Shown piece by piece: positions 1-6,906 of a stretch of DNA of 11,668 bases. Position numbers and translations under genes: made by a program. The stretch spans positions 1-11,668 of the forward strand of contig CAMFFI010000021.1 in NCBI GenBank assembly GCA_945949625.1, written 5' to 3'. Below the pieces are notes generated by a model. The model was not told the DNA's origin and did not search any database. It saw only the letters and a program-made list of their open reading frames with translations. Numbering within the stretch: the stretch's first letter is position 1; each line of letters opens with the position of its first letter. The DNA comes from an uncultured bacterium. Lineage in GTDB: Bacteria; Bacillota; Clostridia; Oscillospirales; Acutalibacteraceae.

Positions 1-93
1 CGAGTGCCTCGACACGCAATTCGGGCAGACAGATTGATGTTGCAAAACCCATTTTCGCCCGACCGGTTCACAGGTTTCACAGTAAAAAATTAA
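1..93. other. Window-edge sequence, no gene assignable
   Basis: This stretch is richer in GC than its surroundings and lies outside any complete gene. One plus-strand frame stays open from the first base to a TAA at 91-93, directly before the terminator hairpin, and would end in FTGFTVKN, so it could be the tail of a gene entering from the left. Another plus frame stops at 35-37, and a third runs on through the hairpin. On the minus strand one frame reads CETCEP followed later by CPNC, resembling a zinc ribbon, but it would have to read through the HAD terminator. No frame is clearly better than the others, so I assign no product. Confidence 0.2.
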
Positions 94-118
94 GGCAGTT
101 CCACACACGAACTGCCTT
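82..118 (-). terminator. Rho-independent terminator of the HAD gene (probably bidirectional)
   Basis: The arms AAGGCAGTTC (92-101) and GAACTGCCTT (109-118) form a perfect 10-bp stem around a 7-base loop. Read on the minus strand, the hairpin starts 11 bases past the HAD stop codon and is followed by AATTTTTTACTG, a good U-tract. On the plus strand it is followed by GTTTTATGCTTTATTTTA, so it may also stop a transcript arriving from the left. Confidence 0.85.
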
Positions 119-128
119 GTTTTATGCT

Positions 129-857
129 TTATTTTAAAATAAGCTCCTTTATTTTGTAAACGTCGCCGTCCATAACCTTGTAGTTACTTTTAAGCTCGCC
201 CTCTATATCGGGAGAAATGCTCTGATGAATGTAGAGGCTGTCAATGCCGAAATCAGCGGCACCGGATATGTCGGAAATATAGTCGTTGCCAATCATTACA
301 GACTCCTGTTTTTTAAGGCCGTATCTGTCAAATAAAATCTTGAAGTAATTTACATCGGGCTTTGAACATTCTTCATCGGAGCTGATAACAATGCCGTCAA
401 AGTACTTTTCCAAATCAAGCATTTTAAGCTCGTTTGCAGTAAAGGAGCGCTGTGCATTGGAAAGCAGATATACATTCTTTCCCTTTGCTTTCAGGCTTTC
501 AAGCAAATCGGTAACGCCGTCGTAAAGCTTAATATATACAGTGGAATAGCACCTGAATGCAGCGGCAATATTAAGCACCTCGGCTTTTGTTGCCTTAACT
601 CCTTTTTCGTCAAAAAGCTTTTTAAACACCTTTTCGATTTTTATGTCGATAACCTTATAATCTCTGTGCTTTTTATGCACCTTGGCTTTTTCTTCTTCAA
701 CCAGGCGGCCGTATGCTTTGTTAATTTCTTCACCGGTATATACAGCTCCCTTGTAGCCGTAAAGAATAGCCATTTTGTCCCACAAATCCATATCCCATTC
801 ATTTGTATTAATATCAATTAAAGTTCCGTACAAATCAAAAATATAATTCTTATACAT
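129..857 (-). CDS. HAD-superfamily hydrolase, haloacid-dehalogenase-like subgroup
   Basis: The product is 242 residues, a usual length for a subfamily I HAD enzyme with an alpha-helical cap between motifs I and II. Motif I is FDLYGTL with nucleophile D8, motif II is LLSN with S133, motif III is K166 in CSKPD, and motif IV is GNDYISD with D192 and D196. The position two residues after the nucleophile is Tyr10, where phosphatases carry the acid/base Asp. DxYGTL is the pattern of L-2-haloacid dehalogenases and of many uncharacterised clostridial HAD proteins, so the substrate cannot be named. The ATG is supported by GAGGTG five bases upstream (863-868). The gene is monocistronic, diverges from nth and ends in a strong terminator. 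The family call is secure; the reaction is unknown. Confidence 0.9.
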   Translation of the reverse strand: MYKNYIFDLYGTLIDINTNEWDMDLWDKMAILYGYKGAVYTGEEINKAYGRLVEEEKAKVHKKHRDYKVIDIKIEKVFKKLFDEKGVKATKAEVLNIAAAFRCYSTVYIKLYDGVTDLLESLKAKGKNVYLLSNAQRSFTANELKMLDLEKYFDGIVISSDEECSKPDVNYFKILFDRYGLKKQESVMIGNDYISDISGAADFGIDSLYIHQSISPDIEGELKSNYKVMDGDVYKIKELILK

Positions 858-969
858 TTTAACACCTCGTAAATTTTGCTTTATAAAGCTGACCGTATGC
901 TATGCGCGTGCGTCAAGGCTTTTTAAATAGCCTGTCTGCAAAAACCGCACAGATTATGTTACTTTTACA

Positions 970-998
970 ATTTTAGCATACTTTTTTACATAAATAAA
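970..998 (-). promoter_or_regulatory. Candidate promoter of the HAD gene
   Basis: On the minus strand TGCTAAAAT (970-978) is an extended -10 element. The -35 hexamer at 17 bp spacing (TTTATT, 993-998) is weak. Initiation near 963 would give a leader of about 105 bases. It overlaps the nth promoter region, so the divergent genes may interfere with each other. Confidence 0.4.
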
Positions 999-1031
999 GT
1001 GTTTGCGTTGAATTTATATATGTGATAAAAT
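985..1031 (+). promoter_or_regulatory. Candidate promoter region of nth
   Basis: Two overlapping readings are possible. One is TTTACA (985-990), 17 bp, then TTGAAT (1008-1013), which leaves a leader of about 28 bases. The other is TTGCGT (1003-1008), 17 bp, then an extended -10 TGATAAAAT (1023-1031), which would start transcription inside the ribosome binding site. The first fits translation better. The nth binding site AAGGGTG (1036-1042) lies five bases before the ATG. Confidence 0.35.
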
Positions 1032-1047
1032 TAAAAAGGGTGATTTT

Positions 1048-1674
1048 ATGACAAAAAAGGAAATCGCATTAAACGCTGTTCAGGCGCTTAAAAATGAATA
1101 TCCCGAAGCTATATGCTCTTTGCAATACACCGACCCTTTACAGCTTTTAATAGCAACAAGACTTGCGGCACAATGTACCGACGCAAGAGTTAATATGGTA
1201 ACTCCCGCACTTTTTGAAAGGTTTAAAACCGTAGATGATTTTGCCGGCTCAACGGCTGAGGAGGTTGCGGAATATATAAAAAGCTGCGGTCTTTACAAAA
1301 CAAAGTCAAAGGATATTGTGGAAATGGCAAAGGCTATTAAAGAAAATTTCGGCGGCAAGGTTCCCGATAATCTGGAGGACTTAATCACATTACCGGGAAT
1401 AGGCAGAAAAACGGCAAATCTGATTATGGGCGATATTTATAAGCAACCTGCGGTTGTTGTGGATACCCACTGCATACGCATAACAAGGAGGCTCGGTCTG
1501 CACGATTTAACCGACCAGAAAAAAATAGAATTTGCCTTGAAAAAATTGCTCCCTCCCCGGGAAAGCAACGATTTTTGCCACAGGCTTGTTCTTCACGGCA
1601 GAGCCGTATGCACTGCAAGAAGTCCCAAATGTGAAAACTGCTGTATGAGGGATTTTTGCAGGAAGAAAATTTAG
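1048..1674 (+). CDS. nth: Endonuclease III, DNA glycosylase/AP lyase
   Basis: Base-excision repair enzyme that removes oxidised pyrimidines and cleaves the abasic strand by beta-elimination. The 208-residue length matches the family (E. coli 211). The helix-hairpin-helix reads LPGIGRKTA at 115-123 with the Schiff-base lysine K121, followed by the catalytic aspartate D139 in VVVDTHCIRITRRLG. The C-terminal iron-sulfur loop is complete with C188, C195, C198 and C204, spaced C-X6-C-X2-C-X5-C as in E. coli. The start is fixed by AAGGGTG five bases upstream. It is a single gene, convergent with yfhO and separated from it by a hairpin terminator. Nothing odd is seen, and the identification is firm. 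Confidence 0.97.
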   Translation: MTKKEIALNAVQALKNEYPEAICSLQYTDPLQLLIATRLAAQCTDARVNMVTPALFERFKTVDDFAGSTAEEVAEYIKSCGLYKTKSKDIVEMAKAIKENFGGKVPDNLEDLITLPGIGRKTANLIMGDIYKQPAVVVDTHCIRITRRLGLHDLTDQKKIEFALKKLLPPRESNDFCHRLVLHGRAVCTARSPKCENCCMRDFCRKKI

Positions 1675-1739
1675 TAAACACTTTTCCGTAATTGTTCGGC
1701 ATTAGTATGAAAATAAGCATAATACCGTTATATAAACTC

Positions 1740-1768
1740 ACAGCCGCAGAGAAAACCTCTGCGGCTGT
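1740..1768. terminator. Bidirectional terminator between nth and yfhO
   Basis: A perfect 12-bp stem, ACAGCCGCAGAG (1740-1751) with CTCTGCGGCTGT (1757-1768), closes a five-base loop. It lies between two convergent genes. The plus-strand tail (TATGCTGTAAATTTTTAAG) and the minus-strand tail (GAGTTTATAT) are both only moderately U-rich, but the stem is strong. Confidence 0.8.
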
Positions 1769-1803
1769 TATGCTGTAAATTTTTAAGTTTTTAGGCAAAA
1801 GGA

Positions 1804-4563
1804 TTATTTTTTCTTATGCTTGGCTTTTGTTGCTGATTCTGTATCAGGTGTTTTTCCCTCTGCCGCAAGAGCATTTTTTCTTCGGCAATACCTTCTGTAA
1901 AGGAAAATTGTCAGCACAAATGCCGCAAGTCCCATAAGAGAAATTATAAGTCCCGGAATAAATCCCTTAGGAATGTAGGAAAGCTTAATATTATGCTGAC
2001 CTGGTGAAAGCTCAAAGGCAAGCATTGAACCGCCTACGGGAGTAATGTTTGTAAGCTGTCCGTCAACATAAGCGCTCCAGCCCTCTTCATAAGGAATGGA
2101 TGTGTAGAAAAGTCCTCCGTCGCCTGCATTGATTGTACCCTCCATTGAAGAGCCTGTAAGTGAGGTTGTGGTCATATAATGCTGATTGAGCTTATTGTAG
2201 CCTTCCTCAAATACATCTTCATTGAACTTGGCAACATAAACCTGTGCCGAACCGGCTGCATTTGCTTTAAGGTCGCAGGAAACCGAAAGCGTGTCGCCTT
2301 TGCTGAACTGTCCTACGGACATAATATAGGGACGTCTTACATAATAGGACGTGCCGAGCTGGACGTTGTTTTGAAGAATATTTACGTTTTCACCGCCGCT
2401 TATCAGAACATAAGCAAAGTAATAGCCTGTGTCTTCAACGGTGTAATTCCATTGAAGGTGAGGTGTAATGCCTGAATCCTTACAGCTGAAGGAATAGTTG
2501 CCGTAAGAGGTTTTGTTTACGGGGAATTTCTCATAATCCGTATGGCTCTGTGTTGTAACCTGGAGAGGAGTATATACGTCCTTTGAAATACCAGTTGCAA
2601 GCTTAAAGAAAGAGTTTTGCTGGTCAATGGGATTATAGGTATCCTCAGCTTTTGTATAGCTCCAGTTTAGAAGGTCTTTATTTGTCATAAAGCCCATCGG
2701 AATATATTTGCTGTTTTTAAGGAGCTTTACGCTTCCGCTTGAGTAAACCTCGTTATATGAATAATGGTTTTTATAGTTTCCGTCACGTGCAATTAAATAT
2801 TTAAGGTTTAAGAACAAGTCGGATACAGGGGAGCTTTCAGCATAGGTGTAGCGGTTACCGCTCTGCCAGCCCATAAGACCGAAGTTTTCCATAAATATTG
2901 TAGTGGTTTCGTTAGCCATTGAATTGAACATTGAAAGACCGTTGTAGTGGTTCAATGCACCGTCGTTAAGAGTCTGGGTAGTGGTCATTTCGGCTCTCCA
3001 GAGCTCTGTGGTGCTTTGCTCGCAGTTGTCCATATATTCAATTACGTTGGCTGTGTTTTTCTCACCTCTGGGGTAATCGATTGTGGTGGTAACGGTAGTG
3101 GTTTTTACACCGATATAGCCGGTTGCACAGGCTTCTGCAGTAACAATCAGTATCAAAAGAATTGACATTACCCTTTTTGGTATGATTTTCTTTGTGTAAA
3201 GGAAAAGTACGGCAACAATTATTGCGGCAAGAACCGAAGTGCCTATAATTGAGTAAATTTCAATATGCGGAACGCCTATGGCAAGCAGAATAATTATTGC
3301 TGTTCCCAATGCGCCTATAATAATATCCAGATAATTTGCAAAATCAATTATCATAAAGGCTCGGAACGCCATTACAATAAGAACAAAGCTGAACAAATAG
3401 CTGAAACGGTACGGAATCATATTTGTAAAGTGGAAACCGTGCCAGATATAGTCAAGCTGACGGATTACAAAGCTTAACGTAAAGAAAATAAGAAGTCCTG
3501 CGTCAAACAGCTTTTCCTTAAGCTTAATCTTTTTTGATGAAAGAAATACAACAGCAAGCACAATGCAAACAGTACCGCAGGCAATATTGGGCGCTCTGTC
3601 AGCCTCTTTTGTATTAGGCATAATAAAGGAAATGCTGTTTACTATAACCTTTCTAACAGCGTCAAGCGTACCCATAAAGTCAGCAGGAGTTCCCAGATTT
3701 ATTGCATACTGAGCAGGGAAGGTGCTGGAGGAAGCGTGGGTTGACTGCAAGCCGAAAAATGCAGGCAGTATTAAAAACGCAGTAAGCGCCAGCGCAGTTG
3801 CAGAAAAGCCGGCCATTTTTCCAAGGCTGATAAAGAAATTTTTAAAGCCTTTCCATTTGCAAAGGCTGTATCCGATATAAATAAGCGCAACGAAAATACA
3901 GGTAAACAGACCGATGTAGTAGTTTGCAAGCACCGAAAGAGCAAGTGAAATTACATAAAGCCTGAATTTTCCTTCTCTTAAAAGCGCAACCGTACCCATT
4001 GCAACCAAAGGTGTCAAAGCAACAGTATCAAGCCATATGGTGTTCCAGTAATATCCCATAAAGAATGAGCAAAGCGCAAAGCAAACCGAGAACATTACAA
4101 GGGAATAGTCGTTCTTTTTAAAGGTGTATCTTAAAAATAATGCCATAAACATTCCGGCAAGGGCGATTTTTACTACAACGCTGAAGGCTAAAAATTCATC
4201 AAGCCATGAGCCGGGAACAAATACGGATAAAAAGTTCATTGGACTTGCAAGATAGTAAGAGGCAAGCGCAAAGTAGTTTGTTCCTCCGCCCACAGACCAA
4301 GTGTAAAACAGCGAATCGCCGGTTTTCAACTTTTCCTGGAAATCTGCCAGAAAGGGAAAGTACTGGTGCCACAGGTCGGTAACAAGTATCTGCTTGTCCC
4401 CGAAGGGAGAAACACCCATTGCCGCAAAAGCAACGGTCATAATAACAAAGGGAACTAAAAAGGAAAGCAATATATATCTGTTTTTATATAAAAAACCTTT
4501 AAAGCCCTTTGCCTCTTCCCACTGTTGTTTTCGGGAAGTTTCTGCTAATGTAGCTGTTGACAT
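1804..4563 (-). CDS. yfhO: YfhO-family polytopic membrane protein, probable GT-C glycosyltransferase
   Basis: The product is 919 residues from the ATG at 4563, chosen because GGAGGT (4573-4578) stands nine bases upstream; a start 12 codons earlier has no such site. About the first 485 residues are rows of hydrophobic membrane segments. The first extracytoplasmic loop carries the family signature TDLWHQYFPF (62-71, acidic D63) followed by SLFYTWSVGGGTNYFALASYYLASPMN (in two parts, 84-110). A Thr-rich joint (KTTTVTTTIDYP) leads to an outside domain of roughly 380 residues, then one last membrane helix (about 867-889) and a Lys-rich cytoplasmic tail. In Bacillus subtilis YfhO acts with CsbB to put GlcNAc on lipoteichoic acid. 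Here it diverges from a CsbB-like gene and a GtrA-like gene, which supports the same kind of role. The sugar and acceptor are not readable from sequence. Confidence 0.88.
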   Translation of the reverse strand: MSTATLAETSRKQQWEEAKGFKGFLYKNRYILLSFLVPFVIMTVAFAAMGVSPFGDKQILVTDLWHQYFPFLADFQEKLKTGDSLFYTWSVGGGTNYFALASYYLASPMNFLSVFVPGSWLDEFLAFSVVVKIALAGMFMALFLRYTFKKNDYSLVMFSVCFALCSFFMGYYWNTIWLDTVALTPLVAMGTVALLREGKFRLYVISLALSVLANYYIGLFTCIFVALIYIGYSLCKWKGFKNFFISLGKMAGFSATALALTAFLILPAFFGLQSTHASSSTFPAQYAINLGTPADFMGTLDAVRKVIVNSISFIMPNTKEADRAPNIACGTVCIVLAVVFLSSKKIKLKEKLFDAGLLIFFTLSFVIRQLDYIWHGFHFTNMIPYRFSYLFSFVLIVMAFRAFMIIDFANYLDIIIGALGTAIIILLAIGVPHIEIYSIIGTSVLAAIIVAVLFLYTKKIIPKRVMSILLILIVTAEACATGYIGVKTTTVTTTIDYPRGEKNTANVIEYMDNCEQSTTELWRAEMTTTQTLNDGALNHYNGLSMFNSMANETTTIFMENFGLMGWQSGNRYTYAESSPVSDLFLNLKYLIARDGNYKNHYSYNEVYSSGSVKLLKNSKYIPMGFMTNKDLLNWSYTKAEDTYNPIDQQNSFFKLATGISKDVYTPLQVTTQSHTDYEKFPVNKTSYGNYSFSCKDSGITPHLQWNYTVEDTGYYFAYVLISGGENVNILQNNVQLGTSYYVRRPYIMSVGQFSKGDTLSVSCDLKANAAGSAQVYVAKFNEDVFEEGYNKLNQHYMTTTSLTGSSMEGTINAGDGGLFYTSIPYEEGWSAYVDGQLTNITPVGGSMLAFELSPGQHNIKLSYIPKGFIPGLIISLMGLAAFVLTIFLYRRYCRRKNALAAEGKTPDTESATKAKHKKK

Positions 4564-4606
4564 AAAAGTTTTACCTCCAAAATTTTCACGTTTACACAAT
4601 AATGCA

Positions 4607-4635
4607 ATTATATTCTAACACGAAAAATCGGTAAG
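4607..4635 (-). promoter_or_regulatory. Candidate yfhO promoter
   Basis: A perfect TATAAT lies on the minus strand at 4607-4612, with only a poor -35 match (CTTACC, 4630-4635) at 17 bp. Initiation near 4600 gives a leader of about 37 bases before the yfhO start. It shares a 165-bp divergent region with the glycosyltransferase promoter, so co-regulation of the two sides is possible. Confidence 0.45.
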
Positions 4636-4669
4636 GTAAATAATAATTTTTAAAAAAATCTAAAAAAAA

Positions 4670-4698
4670 TAGACTTTTGACTGATTATTTGATATAAT
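4670..4698 (+). promoter_or_regulatory. Promoter of the glycosyltransferase-gtrA operon
   Basis: TAGACT (4670-4675), 17 bp, then TATAAT (4693-4698) preceded by TG one base before it (TGATATAAT, 4690-4698). The extended -10 is a perfect match and compensates for a 4/6 -35. The predicted start near 4705 leaves a short leader of about 24 bases carrying AAGGTGA (4718-4724). Confidence 0.6.
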
Positions 4699-4728
4699 TA
4701 TCTAAATATTTATTTTTAAGGTGATTTT

Positions 4729-5682
4729 ATGACTACTATTGACATAGTTGTCCCTTGCTATAACGAAGAGGAAGGGCTTGAGCATTTTGTTCTGGAAACA
4801 AACAAGGTTATTGATACTTTGCCCGAGTACTCTTTTCGGTATATACTTGTAAACGACGGAAGCCGTGACAAAACATATCTTGTTATGAAAAAGCTTGCGC
4901 AACAGTTTGACAATGTTAAGTATATTTCCTTTTCAAGAAATTTCGGAAAAGAAGCGGCCATGTATGCAGGTATGCAGCACAGCACAGCCGATTACGTTAT
5001 TGTTATGGACGCAGATTTGCAGCATCCGCCGGCAGTTTTTCCCCAGCTTATTGACGCTGTTGTAAATGAAGGCTATGACTGCTGTGCTACAAAGCGTGAC
5101 GAGCGCGAGGGCGAGAGTGCTTTCAGAGGACTTTTTTCAAAGCTTTTCTTCAAGCTTTCCAATAAGCTTACCGATGTTTCTATGCCCTACGGCGCAATGG
5201 ATTACCGAATTATGAGCCGTCAGATGGTGGATTCAATTATGGAGCTCAGCGAGGTTCAGCGTTTTTCAAAGGGTATTTTCTCCTGGGTCGGCTTTAATAC
5301 AAAATGGATTTCCTTTAAAACGGTGGAACGTCAGCTTGGCAAAACCACCTGGAAGTTTTCAAGCCTTTTTAAATATGCCATTGACGGTATTGCCTGCTTT
5401 TCCGTTGCTCCGCTGAGATTTATTGCCTTAATGGGCGCAATCATCAGCGGCGGCGCTTTAATTTATATTCTTATAACTCTTATACAAACACTGATTTTCG
5501 GAATTAATACACCGGGTTATGTAACGCTGTTGTGTGCAACGCTGTTTTTAGGCGGAATAATGGAATTTTCCATAGGAATTTTAGGTGAATACATAGGAAG
5601 AATTTATATGGAAACAAAGGACCGGCCTATTTATATTATTCACCACACAAATCTTGATGATGAAGAAAAGGGCGATGAATAA
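4729..5682 (+). CDS. Family 2 glycosyltransferase, polyprenyl-phosphate sugar synthase (CsbB/GtrB-like)
   Basis: Predicted to move a sugar from a nucleotide donor to undecaprenyl phosphate at the inner membrane face. The 317 residues show a GT-A domain with VVPCYNEE at 7-14, VNDGS at 41-45, the nucleotide/metal-binding MDADLQHPP at 93-101 (D94, D96) and SRNFGKEAA at 69-77. RQLGKTTW at 201-208 precedes the membrane part. Two membrane helices follow (about 229-254 and 262-288), then the conserved GEYIGRIYMETKDRPIY near the end. This layout is that of CsbB, GtrB and related dolichol-phosphate-mannose-synthase-like enzymes. The gene is first in an operon with gtrA, three bases apart, and diverges from yfhO. 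Donor specificity (GlcNAc, Glc or another sugar) cannot be told. Confidence 0.92.
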   Translation: MTTIDIVVPCYNEEEGLEHFVLETNKVIDTLPEYSFRYILVNDGSRDKTYLVMKKLAQQFDNVKYISFSRNFGKEAAMYAGMQHSTADYVIVMDADLQHPPAVFPQLIDAVVNEGYDCCATKRDEREGESAFRGLFSKLFFKLSNKLTDVSMPYGAMDYRIMSRQMVDSIMELSEVQRFSKGIFSWVGFNTKWISFKTVERQLGKTTWKFSSLFKYAIDGIACFSVAPLRFIALMGAIISGGALIYILITLIQTLIFGINTPGYVTLLCATLFLGGIMEFSIGILGEYIGRIYMETKDRPIYIIHHTNLDDEEKGDE

Positions 5683-5685
5683 ATT

Positions 5686-6138
5686 ATGGGGAACTTTATA
5701 AAACAGTTTTTCGACATTAAATTCTGGAAATTTATAATGGTAGGCATACTGAATACAATAGTCGGTATGGGACTGCAGTTTTTGCTGTTTAATCTGTTCG
5801 GCTTGGACGAATGGGTTTCATCAATTATAGGCTATGTTCTGGGCAGTATTTTAAGCTACTTCCTCAACAAGTATTTTACTTTCAAAAACAAGGAAAAAGG
5901 TTGGAAACCTGTTGTTAAATTTGCGCTTAATATTGCCGTTTGCTACGGACTTGCCTACGGAATTGCAATTCCTCTTACAAAATGGATTTGCGTTGCAAAT
6001 TCATTTACAATGTTCGGCTGGACTGTGGACAAATTTGCAGGCAACGTATCAATGCTTGTTGGCTCCTGCCTGTTTGTAGCATTTAACTACATCGGTCAGC
6101 GTTTCTTTGCTTTTAAAGAGAAAAAAACAGAAAAATAA
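5686..6138 (+). CDS. GtrA/GtcA-family membrane protein, putative lipid-linked sugar flippase
   Basis: A 150-residue protein with four predicted membrane helices (about 15-38, 42-61, 76-97, 121-143) and the family pattern: FIMVGILNTIVGMG in helix 1, SYFLNKYFTFK after helix 2 and NYIGQRFFAFK at the end of helix 4. GtrA/GtcA proteins are thought to carry undecaprenyl-phosphate sugar across the membrane. The ATG lies three bases after the stop of the upstream glycosyltransferase. The nearest ribosome binding site-like sequence, AAAAGGG (5667-5672), is 13 bases away inside that gene, which suggests translational coupling. A terminator follows 18 bases after the stop. Confidence 0.9.
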   Translation: MGNFIKQFFDIKFWKFIMVGILNTIVGMGLQFLLFNLFGLDEWVSSIIGYVLGSILSYFLNKYFTFKNKEKGWKPVVKFALNIAVCYGLAYGIAIPLTKWICVANSFTMFGWTVDKFAGNVSMLVGSCLFVAFNYIGQRFFAFKEKKTEK

Positions 6139-6155
6139 CTAAACAGCATTATATT

Positions 6156-6182
6156 ATCCTGCCTTTTACGGCGGGATTTTTT
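6156..6182 (+). terminator. Rho-independent terminator of the glycosyltransferase-gtrA operon
   Basis: ATCCTGCC (6156-6163) pairs with GGCGGGAT (6170-6177), with one G-U pair, around the loop TTTTAC. A run of six T ends the unit (6177-6182). Position and shape are typical. Confidence 0.88.
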
Positions 6183-6295
6183 CTTTGCATTTAATGCTAA
6201 TGCTAAAATCCAACTAAAAGCTTTAACATCAGTTAAGCAAAAATTCCAATAACCGGGTTGCATTATCCAAGGCGACAGCTTTCTGCTGTGAATAA

Positions 6296-6478
6296 AAAGT
6301 TTATAAAAAAGGAAAAAATGCGCTTATAAAAAGAACGGACAGCTACAAATGGTATGACTATATTTTCAACATACGCCTCCGTGAAAGATACATAGAGATT
6401 AAAATTCCGCAGAGCTTCGGCGGAAATGTTATACTTAACACAGGCAACGGAAAAATTGATGTAAGCTTTGAAAATTAA
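6296..6478 (+). pseudogene. C-terminal remnant of a DUF4097-like (beta-strand repeat) protein
   Basis: An open frame of 60 codons runs from just after a TAA at 6293-6295 to a TAA at 6476-6478, with no ATG, GTG or TTG start in frame. Its later part reads like real protein: YKWYDYIFNIRLRERYIEI, then KIPQSFGGNVILNTGNGKIDVSF in two pieces. The alternating pattern ending in TGNGKIDV is like the beta-strand repeats of DUF4097 putative adhesin proteins, in which I/V-P-x-x-F-x-G is followed by T-x-N-G-x-I. I infer a fragment whose N-terminal part is gone. There is no ribosome binding site and no neighbour of related function. The family call rests on pattern memory only. Confidence 0.45.
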
Positions 6479-6507
6479 AGACGCAGAAATTTATTGCCGG
6501 CAGAAGT

Positions 6508-6527
6508 GACAGCCCTTGCGTTTGTCC
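6508..6527 (+). repeat. Degenerate copy of a small palindromic repeat
   Basis: These 20 bases match 17 of 20 positions of the minus-strand reading of the hairpin at 6723-6742 (consensus GACAGCTCTTGCGGCTGTCC). Changes in the right arm weaken the stem here. Confidence 0.45.
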
Positions 6528-6559
6528 TTTTATGCAGGAAAACACTTCAGAATTATTGG

Positions 6560-6698
6560 TAGGGCGGGATGTTTCTGCCCCTCATAGGGGGATAGACGGG
6601 GTATGGGCGACTGCCGTACCCACATCCCACCGTAACATTAGTTAAAAACGGTGGAATATGATACGGCGGCTTGTGGGCAAGCCGCCCTACGATGTTAC
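6560..6698. repeat. Compound inverted-repeat element (MITE- or REP-like)
   Basis: Two nested units are visible. The first is bounded by TAGGGCGGGATG (6560-6571) and CATCCCACCGTA (6623-6634), which pair at 10 of 12 positions. The second is bounded by GTAACAT (6632-6638) and ATGTTAC (6692-6698), a perfect inverted repeat, and encloses a perfect 9-bp hairpin GGCGGCTTG (6665-6673) / CAAGCCGCC (6678-6686) with loop TGGG. It codes for nothing. The start TTATTGGTAGGGCGG (6553-6567) recurs with one change at 11561-11575, so this is a dispersed repeat and not an isolated structure. Confidence 0.6.
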
Positions 6699-6721
6699 AG
6701 AAATGTTTTATCTATTATTGC

Positions 6722-6742
6722 GGACAGCCGCAAGAGCTGTCC
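6722..6742. repeat. Small palindromic repeat, perfect hairpin
   Basis: GGACAGC (6722-6728) and GCTGTCC (6736-6742) enclose the 7-base loop CGCAAGA. There is no U-tract, so it is not an obvious terminator. The minus-strand reading, with TCTTGCG as loop, matches the hairpin at 9313-9341. Confidence 0.55.
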
Positions 6743-6823
6743 TGCTGTATAAAATATAAATTGATTTGGAGAACAGAAGATTTTTTAAATGTTGCCTAAT
6801 ATCAAATTAAAGCTGAATAATAC

Positions 6824-6852
6824 TGGAAATTTACAGAAAAAAGTGTTATAAT
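6824..6852 (+). promoter_or_regulatory. Promoter of the his operon
   Basis: TGGAAA (6824-6829), 17 bp, then a perfect extended -10, TGTTATAAT (6844-6852). Initiation is expected near 6859, giving a leader of about 48 bases before hisC. That is too short for a T-box or a peptide attenuator, and no such structure is seen. Confidence 0.65.
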
Positions 6853-6906
6853 TAAAAGCTGTAAACTCACACGGATACCGACCGTATGAATTTGGGAGTG
6901 AGAGAA

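Larger units (their letters stand above)
6183..6823. other. Long intergenic stretch with gene debris and repeats
   Basis: No intact gene is found between gtrA and hisC. The stretch contains, in order, a small hairpin ACAGC/GCTGT (6275-6279 with 6285-6289), a protein-coding remnant (6296-6478), a degenerate repeat hairpin (6508-6527), a compound inverted-repeat element (6560-6698) and another repeat hairpin (6722-6742). The makeup suggests a decayed gene later colonised by small repeats. Confidence 0.6.

Noticed and set aside
1..90. Zinc-ribbon-like minus-strand reading (CETCEP...CPNC) at the left edge
   Set aside because: The frame would run through the HAD terminator hairpin and has no ribosome binding site; the segment is short and other frames are equally open.
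1424..1798. Minus-strand open frame of 124 codons opposite nth
   Set aside because: It overlaps the well-supported nth gene and the terminator hairpin, shows no family features and has no binding site.
6853..6906. T-box or his attenuator in the hisC leader
   Set aside because: The leader is only about 50 bases, with no specifier stem, no His codon run and no terminator/antiterminator pair.
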